Below are positions 29,040 to 40,900 of a DNA stretch of 64,000 bases, in pieces. Within the stretch, counting starts at the first letter, position 1. Each line of letters starts with the position of its first letter. The position numbers and the translations under genes are program-made. Location: assembly GCA_010909165.1 (NCBI GenBank), contig MU008176.1, positions 426,856-490,855 of the forward strand. The letters run 5' to 3'. The notes beneath the pieces are model-generated. The model worked only from the letters and a program-made list of their open reading frames with translations, was not told the origin of the DNA and did not search any database. This stretch comes from Anthoceros angustus. Its lineage: Eukaryota; Streptophyta; Anthocerotopsida; Anthocerotales; Anthocerotaceae.

Positions 29040-31340
29040 AAGAAGAAGAATTTTATTTAAGTCCACTAAAGACGGATTTCCGTCATGGGATTGATTTGAC
29101 ATATATACATAAAGCTCAGTGCTGTGAAGCATAATCAAATATCTGGCAAGTTGAGAAGTTGGATTTGGTTGGTCCTCATTTCCCACATTTGTTTCATGCC
29201 AACTCCTGCAATAATAGGGTCAGGAAAATTGAAAAAACCCCTGAGTGAAGATCGAGCTATTGTAAATAGATTGATAAATGTATGCCTGATATCTTCATAT
29301 ATGGGACATAGGAAAACAAAGTGTTCCTCAATCTCAACATCCCTCTTGCATAACCTGCATATTCGGGTCTCCTTAAGTGGCTTTGGACACAGCCATCTAT
29401 CAGTCTCAACCCTGAGATGGTGGGACCGCACCCAAAGATGACCCATAATCATCCTAAGCTTGAAGGACACATGGGTGCGAAGATAGAGAGGAAGCATTGG
29501 TTTCCCAAAGTTGGAAAGGATACGAAACAGTTGTTTATAAGTTTCTAGCTTAGTGGGTAAAGGAGAGATAGGAGACCAGGTATATGACAAATAGGTAGTT
29601 TGCAGTTCAAGGCAGATGGACTTATTCGGGGGAGGAGGAAGAAACTGGAAGAGGGGGTGGGCTAGAAGACTCTCGCGACAGAATCCAAACTTTGAGCGAG
29701 GAAGAAGACTGGGCATACCAGCAGGTCTTGTTTCTTGAAGAGGCTAACTTCCAGGATGACTGGAACGCAAGAAGGAGGTATGAGGGAGTGGAGGTGGGGT
29801 GATTAGACTGAGCTTCTTCAAAAGGAGTAGAGGCGGTATAGAAAGTTGGTTAGGTGGGATAGACCCTCAAGTTCAAGCGGAAAAGTAGCAGACTCTGCAA
29901 GAAAGATGGCAAGGGGGACAGACTTCTTACATGTAATGTGGGGCCGAAGAAAGGATGTCTGAACCTCCTCCACCTTGCACCAATCGTCGAGTGAGAGATA
30001 GGGTCCCCAAAACTCAGCCACATACATAGCCGAGGGAACAACAACTGTGTTGAAGAGCCATTGCTGAGTGGGGATGTCCTTGATGTGCATCATAGAGCAC
30101 TCTCTCCGAACCCCATATGCACATGCTACGCCCTTGACAATGCGAGCAGAGGCAGAGAGCTTCCACTGGAGTGTCGGGCCATAGAGAGTGCCGCCTAGGT
30201 AGACATAAGATTGGACAACCTCCACAGCACCATTGTAGAAGAACTTCAGATTGTGCTCAAGCGATCCCGGTTGAAAAACATGACCTTGGTCTTCTTCAAA
30301 GGAGAGGCGGTATAGAAAGTTGGTTAGGTGGGATAGACCCTCAAGTTCAAGCGGAAAAGTAGCAGACTCTGCAAGAAAGATGGCAAGGGGGACAGACTTC
30401 TTACATGTAATGTGGGGCCGAAGAAAGGATGTCTGAACCTCCTCCACCTTGCACCAATCGTCGAGTGAGAGATAGGGTCCCCAAAACTCAGCCACATACA
30501 TAGCCGAGGGAACAACAACTGTGTTGAAGAGCCATTGCTGAGTGGGGATGTCCTTGATGTGCATCATAGAGCACTCTCTCCGAACCCCATATGCACATGC
30601 TACGCCCTTGACAATGCGAGCAGAGGCAGAGAGCTTCCACTGGAGTGTCGGGCCATAGAGAGTGCCGCCTAGGTAGACATAAGATTGGACAACCTCCACA
30701 GGCTAACCATTGTAGAAGAACTTCAGATTGTGCTCAACTGGATCCCGCCGGTTGAAAAACATGACCTTGGTCTTTTTCAAATTCACTTCCAAAACTCTTG
30801 CCGCGCAGAAGCAGGACAACGTGTCTAGTTGTTGTTAGAGGCCCTCAGGAGAATGGGACAAAAGGACAATGTTATTTGCATAACAAGAGAATAGCTATAT
30901 ATACCAGGGAGAGGAGGCAGCAAGGATCCCAAGACTCCACAATCCAAGACTCCAGCTCATCAATGTACAAGCCAAATAAATTAGGAGAAGACGGATCTCT
31001 CTGCCGCACTCCCATATTGCAAAACAAATCTAGAAGGTCAAAAGCAACATAGGGAGTGCGGATCCTGGCCTTCAGCTTTTCATAGAGAAACTGTATGGCA
31101 TGTAGAAAATGAGCAGGCATCTCCAACCTATGAATCCGGGCAAATAGCTTCTTGCTAGAAATAGAGTCGAAAGCCCGCTTGAAATCAACAAAACATACAT
31201 AAACATGTCTATCATCCCTCCGCCTGCTCTTGACCTCCTGAATAATGGCAATGAGAGTGAAAAGATTATCCTTAATATTCCGCTCCGAACGAAACCCAGC
31301 CTGGCCCTAAGGAGCAACCACAAGCGGAATTGCTTGTTGG
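29040..31340 (-). mobile_element. Decayed LINE (non-LTR retrotransposon) reverse transcriptase remnant
   Basis: Read on the minus strand in shifting frames: a reverse transcriptase core (AGFRSERNIKDNLFTL and YVCFVDFKRAFDSI near 31300-31150, then LFCNMGVRQRDPSSPNLFG near 31020), a catalytic box reading CYANNIVLLS near 30880, then VVQSYVYLGGTLYG and TSFLRPHI. The end is a zf-RVT-like zinc finger (CRLCKRDVEIEEHFVFLCP) at about 29330. Frameshifts, an internal 474-bp duplication and loss of both catalytic aspartates show it is inactive. A GAA/TTC microsatellite (29036-29052) lies at its 3' end. Confidence 0.8.
29821..30768. repeat. 474-bp tandem duplication inside the LINE
   Basis: The text from aggcggtataga (29831) recurs at 30305 and the two units stay almost identical over their length. 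The duplicated part covers the thumb region of the reverse transcriptase. Near identity suggests it is younger than the decay of the element. Confidence 0.93.
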
Positions 31341-32113
31341 GCCAAGCCATTACTCAATTTTTGTACCTCATGTTGTACAAATTGCTTGGCTGCTGAGATC
31401 TGGTCTGCAACTTCGAGCCTTGAGATAGACAGTTTACCGGAGACGGCCTGCAATTCTCCCTGCACAAATTGTTTAAGTATCAAGCACTTAGTGTCCGTAG
31501 AAGTGGACGTGCGTTGCATGATGTCCTCTGTGAGTTATGGCATGTCCTTGTTGAGCATATAAGTTGCAGAAACATCTTGCTTGAAAGAGTCCATTTGCTG
31601 CTAGTGATGTTCCAAGAGATTTGATTTGAGGTGAGGGATAGCTGTCTTGGGCAAGTAGGTAGGCAATTGGTTGTTGAGGGAAGCAATTTGGTGTTGGTGT
31701 TGGATCAAATCTGCCTGAATTGTTGGGACTTCAAGAGCCAGCTTCTTTTGGAGTGCTCGAATATCCAATTGTTGAGACTGAATATTATTTTCATAATGCT
31801 GCTTATGAAGCATAGTGAGTTTTAGTGAGTTTCGGGCTTCCAAGCAACATTATGAATTTTATTTTCATAATGCTACTTGGAAGCCCGAAACTCCAACTTC
31901 AAGTCTTGCAACTCAGCCTGGGAGCCACAAGATCTGCTCGCAACTTCCTAATGTCCGTTTGGAAGGACTTGAATAATCTTTCAACTTTATTTTTGCATCT
32001 TGCACCCTTGGATGAGGGGGTTTGAGATTCTGAATAATCCTTAAAGAGTGTCGTTGATGCAGTATCCCCTAGAGGAGATGAGCGTGGCCTGTTGTCGCCC
32101 AGATCATCCATGG
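31316..32113 (-). pseudogene. Broken coiled-coil coding remnant upstream of the LINE
   Basis: On the minus strand a frame starting MDDLGDNRPRSSPLGD is followed by Gln/Leu-rich helical text (QQLDIRALQKKLALE; LKQFVQGELQAVSGKL; QFVQHEVQKLSNGL) interrupted by stops and frame changes. Its order before the reverse transcriptase suggests an ORF1 or a gag-like product, but I cannot identify the family. A fold-back repeat interrupts it at 31827-31893. Confidence 0.4.
31827..31893. repeat. Inverted repeat with 30-bp arms and 7-bp loop
   Basis: The arms at 31827-31856 and 31864-31893 are complementary at 28 of 30 positions. The left arm starts gagtttcgggcttccaag. The loop is ttttatt. Confidence 0.92.
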
Positions 32114-32506
32114 TAAATACTCCGGATAGTGTAGGACCTAGGTGGTTGTGACAGGGAATTGTAGGAATGTAATACGTTTTCCCTATCAGGCCATCGCAAA
32201 TTGCAGGAGCCAAAGCGTAGGCACACAGTGATAGGAGTGGCAGCTTGTGGGCCGTCCGATGTAGCTTGTGCGCCGTCCAACACGAAAGGCAACGATGTGC
32301 GCCGTTCGACGCACTTCAAGTAAGCATCAGGCATCTATGATCAGCTTCAGGATCAGGCATCAGCCATCAGCAGGAAGAAATGGCATGGTGGAAAAAGTCC
32401 CATAAACGTGTTGTCAGAGATTTTGTGGTGGAAGTACATCTAACAAGCGTATTCTGAAAGTGTTATAAGTTCACATATGACAAGAGTTGATTGAAGGTTT
32501 TTTAGC

Positions 32507-32562
32507 TGTTCCTACAACACAAGTGTTCTAAGAATGTTCCTACAACACAAGTGTTCTAAGAA
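32507..32562. repeat. Short tandem repeat, about 27 bp x 2 with diverged extra copies
   Basis: The unit gttcctacaacacaagtgtt plus ctaagaa occurs twice. Looser versions (accacaagagtttcaagaaa, catacaacataggtgttta) continue to about 32710. Confidence 0.75.
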
Positions 32563-33788
32563 ATTTTCATATCTTGAACATGAGAGTTTTAAGTGTTTTT
32601 GAGGTATTCATGAACCACAAGAGTTTCAAGAAAATTTTTCAACAACTCTTTCAAGAACTTTGAGTGTTTATGGAGATGTTCATACAACATAGGTGTTTAA
32701 AGAGTTTTTTTCCATCAAGGTTTTTCTGTTTTGGGTTTTTTTCTGGGAGTTCTCATCATGGCATCGGATCAAGACATTGTTCCTTAGTTTAACACACTAA
32801 ATGGTTCCAATTTTCCTTTTTAAAAGTATTACATACAGGCAGTACTTGTTAATGAATTGGTTGATGGTTCTGAGTTTTTCCTGCGGGAGATAACGTGGAT
32901 GTTCAGCAAAATGAATGGTGAAAGAAAAAAAAAGGTTTTTATGATTTGACTACTTCTATTGAGGATGTGTGTCTTCCTCAAATAAGGAATAAGAAAACGT
33001 CCGCTGTTAAAATTTTCTAGTTATGAGCAGCAGGGTGTGGATCCTGTCCACGGTAAGCTTGGACATCTATTTCGCTAAGCTTGGACATCTATTTCGTTTA
33101 GAGAAATCTTGAGAATCCATTCCAGACTTTATATGGCACTTCCGTTTGGGTCATGTGGATCTTTGGAGGGTATCTCAAACTGCAAAATACTACGGTATTG
33201 ATAGTCCTCAATCGGGTTCAGGTGTATGTCAAGATTGTCGGACGCCGGGTTTCGGTTGTGATCGCTCCGCATCTCACTCACTGTAGGAGCTTCCGGGATA
33301 GGAAAGGAACCACGTCGTCGGTCATGTTTGTGCGAAATTCGATCAACTTGACAAGCCATGCACCGACGGACCGACATTCCTACTAACTACTGTATCACGC
33401 CAATGGCCGTGGATTTTTTTAGGCGAGTTCGCACCGTTGTCAAAATCCTGAAGCAAATGGCAAGTGTCGTGAATGAGGGATCTTCAGCTGGGGATTTCGA
33501 GATAGACGAATCGAGTACGACCTGTAGCAAGGGAGCCAATCCATCGACCTGCAGCCAATACAAATCCTGCTGAAGCGAATCCTCCTGTTCCTTGTGGCAC
33601 ACGGTGTGCAGTACCTAATAGCTACTGGCAATCACAGCATCCAGGTTATGAGACTTGAGTGCTCTTCTTTTTTTCTTGTATCAAGATTCCCTTCTTATAT
33701 TTTACTACCATGCCTTTCCACACAAAACCTTGATATTGTCGTATTACGTATGATCGTTGTACCTAGTCAGAAGATGCCCTTTACTTTT
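32563..33788. other. AT-rich stretch without a supported gene
   Basis: Only short open frames are present. A minus-strand frame at 33129-33377 contains CMACQVDRISHK followed by SFPIPE, which recalls the linker after the zinc site of retroviral-type integrases, but it is too short and diverged to call. Confidence 0.35.
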
Positions 33789-33796
33789 GCTTGGCC

Positions 33797-34080
33797 TGGA
33801 TAGCGCTGGGCACCATGTGCTAGATTTTTAGATCGTTGTTTTGGAGCAGTTGTGATGAATGCTATCACCACCTATGTACACTCATGGGGCGTGGCGTAGG
33901 AAATGGAGTTGCCGTGGAGCGGGCCCTTCTGCTATCGGATAGCTCTGGGCACCATGTGCTGGATCTTTACATGGTTTGTTTTTGAAGCAGTTCTGATCAA
34001 TTCTATCACCAGCGCCTACATTGGTGAGTCGTGGCCCAAGAAAATGGAGGCATCGTGGAGCGGGCCCTTCCGCTACCCGT
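33797..34080. repeat. Direct repeat, about 140 bp x 2
   Basis: Two diverged copies, each with ctgggcaccatgtgct and gtggagcgggccctt in the same order, are offset by about 140 bp. The second copy is open (ALGTMCWIFTWFVFEAVLI, a hydrophobic segment) whereas the first has a stop in that frame. It may come from an exon of a membrane protein; I do not recognise it. Confidence 0.7.
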
Positions 34081-34089
34081 CCACGTTAT

Positions 34090-35403
34090 GGAAATGTCGG
34101 TGACCTGCCTCCGGGCCCCCGACCTCCCGTAGTCCCCATCGCCCTTTCCCTCAGTCCATTGGTGCCTTTAGGACGCGGTTGCGTTTACGAGACGCGGGCT
34201 CCTTTACGAGACGCGGGCTGCCTTTACAATTCGATGAGAAAATTGGGGGATATCAACAGCAGAGACAGGATAGCACAGCCTTGCAACATGTGCTACATGT
34301 TTTACATATTCGCTGTATGAATCGTAAATCTGGGACCCAACAGCACAAGTGATCAGAGATATGCTCTTGATCAGGTGGCATATGTAAGGCATCTTATCAC
34401 CTATCAAAGTTGGGGAGAGTAACTTCAAAAGCTAGACCTACTTGGAAATAACGCCCACCATAGGCTAAACGTGCAAGCTGCCAGTTGGGGACAATGCCAT
34501 GCTACCGTGTTTGAAGCATTCTTTCTTGCGCTGTGATGCGTAAATTCAGATTGCCTGTAACAGGTCATCACTCCATCTTCTTCCATGGACCAAGAGCGTG
34601 TACACATGCGCAATTGTCATATTGAAAAGAGCTGTTTGTGACCGTGTATAATGAAGGACTTAAGGGCATGATGTCATGTAGAACCATGGGGGATGACAAG
34701 GGTATGGGGAAGGTTTTGGTTTGGGCTTTGGCGAGGGGGTCATAGAAACATGAAAAAGGGGGGAAGAAGGGTACTGTAGTCTCCGGGCACTGTATTGAGA
34801 TGCAGTCCACCGACAGGAGATGGGACAAAAAGTGCATAGCGGCAGGAAGGCGCAGGGAATCAAAGAGCATGGGAGTAACAGAAATTGTTAAACAATTTGC
34901 ATGCAAGTTGTGTCAACTTGTCAGCCGGGGTGCCGGGTAGTGACACAAGAGTCTCACAGTCAAAGTCTCACAGCTGCACATGGTGGAGGAGGGTAGCATC
35001 CAGCCATCATATAGCCGCCAGATGGTGATGATGAGTTTGTGCCAGGACATGTGTCCAGCCGGAGGGACATCTGTCAGCCGGGCTTGGCTGTTGCAGCGTC
35101 TCACGTAGCCGTCAGGCAACTGGGCCGATCGGCGCAGCTTTACCTGGCCCTGGCAATGCACGCGCACGCACACACACCTTCCCACGCGGACATGCTCCCA
35201 TCGCCTCGGCCAAACACCTTCCCAGTTCAAACAAATTTACTGTACATGTGCGCCCCTCCACGCTCCACCAGGCCCGAGCCCGGCCTGCCAGGATAAATGG
35301 CCGCGGACCCATCGAACCGGACTGACTGCCCTCCCCGCTCCTCGCCCTTCCCAATTCCTCTTCCCCGGGCCTCCTTCTCGACACAATTTTGTGGGCGATA
35401 GAG
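34090..35403. other. Intergenic / P450 upstream region
   Basis: No gene is supported. The last 150 bp before the P450 start codon is pyrimidine-rich and probably the leader; a possible TATA-like ggataaatgg lies near 35290. Confidence 0.4.
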
Positions 35404-37562
35404 ATGGGTCTCGCTGCTGCCTGCACGGCGTGTGCCGCCCTGGTGGGTCTCGCGCTGGCCGCCCTTCTTGTGGGTGAGGGAATTCGGCTCCTGCTGGCCT
35501 ACAACAGGCACATGGTGATCAAGCGAACCATGCAGAGGCAGGGCGTGAGCGGGCCCAAGTACAGATTCGTGATAGGCAACATGTTCGACATCTCCAAGTT
35601 CAAGGACCAGGCCATTGCGCAAGACTTGCCTGTGGGGTGTCACGACATTGTGCCCAGAATCATCTCGCATTACTGGGTTTGGTCGCAGCAATACGGTGCG
35701 CCGCCTCTTCTTCCGGTTGCTTGCAAGACCGTTGTTTTCAACTTCCAGGGAGTTTGGAATTTGTGATCCTGGGTTTGGGGTTTTGGGCCTGCCGGACTGA
35801 ATCTGTTGGCGCATTGTGTGGGCAGGGAAGAGATTTTTGTTTTGGTGGGGGACGGAGCCGAGATTGACCGTGACGGAGCCGGAGCTGATTAAGGAGATCA
35901 TCTCCTCCAAGTTCGGGTTCTTCGAGAAGTCGGAGTTGCAGCAGAAGATGGGGCGTTTTATTCTTGGGAAAGGTTTGGTTCTGGCGCAAGGGGAGGATTG
36001 GGCGAAGCAGCGCCGGGTTGTTGGGCCTGCATTTCATGTGGAAAAGCTCAAGGTATTGGACGGTGTTTTTATTTCTTGGATCCGCGGGTGTTGTCGATGA
36101 TGTAGTCTGCGTGAAAGGAAGGAAGGAAGGAAGGACGGAAGGAAGGAAGGAAGGGTGTTGAATGAAGTGTGCTGGTGTTTGCAGGGAATGGTGGTGTCCA
36201 TGGTCAAGAGCACTGCTCAGATGCTGGAGAGATGGGAAAAGATTGTTGCGGATGGGGCCGGAGCGGCGGAAGTGGAGGTGAATGAGCACTTCTCGATGCT
36301 GACGGCAGAGATCATTTCCCAAACTGCCTTCGGTAGCAGTTACGAGAAAGGGAAGCGAGTGTTCCAGAAGCAAGTGCAACTGCAGAAGCTGTCTGTCAAG
36401 TCCTCGAAATATCTTCTCATACCGGGCTACAGGTGAGCTCGTGTGTGGAAGAAATGGCCGATGAGTTCAAATAGTGTTGTTGTTGGACGGTGAGAGATTT
36501 TGAGAGGTTCCTGATCCTTATGAGGTTGGAAATGGATTGACGATGTGCAGATTCCTGCCCACAGCGTCGAACAGAGAGATCTGGAGACTAACATCAGGCA
36601 TAGAGAGGTCCTTAAGTGAGATTGTGAAAGCACGGAAGGACTCCATCAGGCTGCTTGGAGAAAGGGCAACTCTTACTGGCACCACGGATCTGCTGGGAAT
36701 GATGCTGGCTGCGACTCAGGGAGTTGCATCTCAGAAGGACCCGAAGCATCCGGAGTTGACAGCACAACAGCTCGTGGATGAATGCAAGACGTTCTTCTTT
36801 GCTGGCCACGAAACCACTGCTTTGTTGCTTACGTGGACTATGATGCTTCTATCCCTTGAGCCAGAATGGCAAGACCGAGCCCGTGCAGAAGTGAACGAGG
36901 TCTGCAAGGGAAAAATTCCCGAGGCTGACATGCTGTGCAAGCTCAAAGTTGTAAGATTCCTCCCCAGCCCAATGTCTCCATGATGCCGTGATGCTGATCA
37001 GTTTGAAAAAAAAAAGCTTGACTGCAGGGTTACATTATTACATTGCTCTGACAGTGGGTTTGTGCCATGGCAGTTGGGGATGATTCTAAACGAGTCCCTT
37101 CGACTGTATCCTCCTGCTTCATTGCTGTCACGGCAAGCACTCAAGGACATGGACCTAGGAGACTTGTTCATTCCAGCAGGATTATCCGTGTTTGTACCAA
37201 TTCCTGCTATTCATCGAGATCCAGAAATATGGGGCCCAGATGCGCATTTATTCCGGCCTGACAGGTTTGCAGATGGGATCGCTAAAGCCTGCAGACACCC
37301 AATGGGATTTTTGCCGTTTTCTTCAGGTCCAAGGAACTGTGTTGGTCAAGCGTTTGCGACGATGGAGGCCAAACTGGTGTTGGCTATGATTCTTCAAAGA
37401 TTTTCCTTCCTCCTATCCCCAAACTATTGCCATTCGCCCATCTCTGTGCTCACTCTGAAACCACAGTACGGGATGCAGCTCGTTCTGCAGAAGCTGAGTA
37501 GACCACCAATAGGTTTGGATTTGTCAAGAACATCACACAGTAGGCAAGCGTATGCCTTTTGA
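35404..37562 (+). CDS. Cytochrome P450, CYP72 clan
   Basis: Five exons, 35404-35695, 35826-36052, 36185-36432, 36551-36950 and 37074-37562, sum to 1656 nt, 551 aa. The N-terminus is a membrane anchor (LVGLALAALLVGEGIRLLL). Further on are GKGLVLAQGEDWAKQRRVV (C-helix), the I-helix oxygen-activation motif FFFAGHETTALLL, the ExxR helix in NESLRLYPP, FRPDRF and the heme ligand loop FSSGPRNCVGQAF with Cys near residue 478. The DW.KQRR..GPAFH and YPP wording is typical of the CYP72 clan (CYP72, 709, 714, 715, 734), whose members hydroxylate hormones and terpenoids at the ER. I cannot assign the family or substrate. The start is the ATG closest to the anchor; another lies 15 bp upstream in frame. 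It converges with the ATX-like gene. Confidence 0.93.
36113..36152. repeat. GGAA microsatellite in P450 intron 2
   Basis: About nine ggaa tetramers, with one substitution (ggac), lie in the intron between exons 2 and 3 of the P450 gene. Confidence 0.9.
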
Positions 37563-37938
37563 CCATTTAATTTACATAGTTTCAGGTACAGACGTACTCC
37601 GTCAGTGTTCCCAGCAGACACGAAGGTAGGCACAAGGCGGATGATTGGACATCCAATACCTGGTACCTGCCGCTGGAGAAAAACTGGTGCACATATTGCA
37701 ACATCCTGACCCTGACAGATTCGTACTTCGGTGATTGCTCATCAGCATCCACAGTACACCCATCACTAACTGGCAAATGCGTGAATGCCCGCGCTTGTAC
37801 AAATCTTATTACACATTCTGGAAAGAATAAAGTTATCAAATATTTCACTAGAATCCCAATCGGGTTCACTGAAATAGTCCGTACCAGACAAGTCCCTCCG
37901 CAAGAGACCATCCGCGAGCGAGTGCAGTATGCAATCGC

Positions 37939-40900
37939 TCAGTTCATGAACTGTCTACAGTTCGCAGCCCCACAAAGGCACTCGACTTTCTTGTCCTCCG
38001 GATCAAATCGATAGTCATACCTGCAGGAGACAAGAGTATTTGAGACACAGGCAATCAGGATTGCAGCTGAGAAAAGACGCCTCAAGAACTTTAAGGTTAA
38101 CACACTCACGTCAGCTCTTCACCCGCCTTCACGTCCTTGCGTGCCATCAGCACGACCCGGCTGCGAATCTCCGCATTTTCATCAACTTCCTCAAATATTT
38201 TGGAATAGCAACTTGGGTCACACTGCGAACAAGAAGAACTGTCAGCAACTACTTGGGGAGGCGTTCAAGAACAAAAGGCCGCGTGTCTCATCAAAAGTAG
38301 CAGATGCAGAAAGCGTCACATACAGAGTGGTTAATCAGTCTGCCCAAATTGCCCTTATCTGTCGCATCGATGACTTCGTCTTCATTAACTTTAAAAAGCT
38401 GCAAGACGTGAAGCAACAACGCAGAAAATTTAGCACCGTATATCCGTAACATAAGCACGAAGTCGAAGACAGATAGAGAAAGTTCGCAAGAGGCTGGAGT
38501 CGGGTTAATAGCCAGAACGCACGTAGCAATCCTTCCCCTGTATGCGGTAATGCTCCTCCCGCAAATCAGCAACACTGCCACGGACTCTCTCCCCACGGTA
38601 TTCCAGGACCTGAAAGACAAGAAATGAGTAATGAATATCACCATATGTCGGAAGAAACCTGCTCTAAAAGTCTCATATTTCTAACCACTGGCATACCATT
38701 TCACCCTCCTTGATCGCCCGCCGAGCAAAGAGCCCCCACCCGTGAATTGCAGATTTTCCAAAACAGACTCGGTTTTTCTCCATTTCCTAAATTCCAAACA
38801 AGAAACAAATTGAGTAAAAACTTCTTGAAGAACTCCCACGAGAAGATTAAAAAGTACTGCTTGAGCAGCACAGGATGCCACTGTAAAGGAGACAAACCGG
38901 AAGAGACGCGAGTCGCTCTTTGATTGTCAAGCCTGGCTCCACATAATCCTGCCAAGAAAATCAGTGAGTTTTGTTAGGCCGAACATTGAACATAGTAGAA
39001 CAGCACATCTCACTACAAGAAATTGCTGTCAAGTTTCTTAACAGGACAAAACGCAATGAGGCTGCAAGCTCTCACCCTCAGCGCGTTAATGTCTTCTGCA
39101 GAATGCCAGCTGATGCCGGTAACTCGATAGGCTATAGCTTCACCCCTCCTCCGCTATAAGAAATTAAAAAAATGAGAAACAACTCCACTCAGTAACCAAC
39201 CTGAACAGGTGCTATGTCTAGAATGAGAGCCTGCACTTCTTTACATCACACCTAGCAAAAATTGCCTCAAAGAACCAAAGTATGTGCTTTAAATACCTGG
39301 GACTTTTTATGTTTGTCCTGGGCATCATATGGCCGACACCTTGCGGAAGAAGAAGTCTCGCCATTTGATTTCTCAAACTTGGCATCCAGCTTACGAGTCA
39401 AGTTACTTCCAGAGAGGATGCCGACAACACTTGCTGCCCCTCTGGAGTATGTAATATCTCTCTTTTCTGCAACCTTTCCTTCTGGTGAGGTCAGCTGCAG
39501 CCTACCCTCGGGGTTTGGAGTCCTGCAACGACCAGTTACAACAACAAATATAACATCCCGTCGTATAACGACCAGCCCTTCATCAACGGGCACAGGGAGC
39601 TGAACAGCTTAATATTACCTGTGAACAGAACAATATGATATCATTCGGGTGACACCAACCCCATTCCTATCGTTATAGCTGTTTATCTGTGTGCAGTCCG
39701 TCCTTAGCGTTAGCCAATGCTGGAAAGTGAGCTTCAGGTTGGAAAGGAAACCATAGTGACATCAAAAGGGCAGAAACTATACCTCCATGTAATAGCCAGC
39801 ATTGAATGCACACATTGTGTGATAAACCTTTCGACACTTGCTACCACAGCACTGTATAACAGCCCCATGCACTTGGCGGCAAATAACACAAGCCTTCAAC
39901 ACATAAATTAGCAATCAGACAACAGTACATAGAATCCTAAACTGCAGGCCACCTTGCATTACTCAACTTGCCGTGAAATGGACCAATGAAATACTGAAGA
40001 CAGGGCAAAGGGGTCCACCTGTCGAAACAATGCCAAATCAATGTTGGTAATTCCCTCGGCAGGTTCCATCTTCGCAGCACTCTTGAATGTTACCTCCCGA
40101 ATGAACCAAGCACATGTAACGTGCACCCAATACCCACTAACACTGGTGGGTTTCATTGCCCCTCCTGTATATAAAACAGCCCTCTTCATGTCAATGAATA
40201 TGTGAACTGAGGTTGGTTGCTCAATAAACAAGTTTAATCAGGGCTCAAACAAGTATCAGCTCATGTAATCTCAGGACTACATCAGTCTATTTTACAGGTT
40301 TCAGGACTTGTGCAACAAATCATAGTTGCAGGATTCTTTCTATTGAAGCATAGGTTTTGCAGATGATATAACAGAGAGAGACGAGCTAAGAGCCAGAATA
40401 TAATGCTTAAAACATGAGTGCAACATACCTTTCACTGGACATAAGCAACATTCTCGCTCAATCTCAGGAGTTTCGCAAGCTCGGCAAACCCAAGGGCCAG
40501 ATTTGTCGGAGTGTTGTACACCATAGCACTCTTGGTGTACCGCAATCTGGCATCTACAGTTTTTGAACAACATAGACATCAGACACAGCCTTGGGCACCA
40601 AAGGCAGGCACAGGTGTAACATAGTGCTCAGCCCATCCACAAACTAGGGAAGACTAACAATGTTGCATCACCACACCTGTTACAGATTATCATCTTGTTG
40701 TAGTCGTAATCCTCTACCCAACGACATACACCACACCTTTCAGTCGTAAATGTTGCTCTGACTGGCTCATACGGCACTGCAAGAAGGAGGCATAGTATCA
40801 GCGGGCCAGGCAGAAGGAACACTTGAGAAGCCTGCACCAAACGGACTTCCAGAATTTCCAGGCTCCTGCACCAAACTTACGCCAAATTTACAACTGGATT

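Noticed and set aside
33129-33377. Possible Ty3-type integrase fragment (CMACQVDRISHK ... SFPIPE)
   Set aside because: The match is limited to a few residues and no other polyprotein part is near it. It was kept only as a remark.
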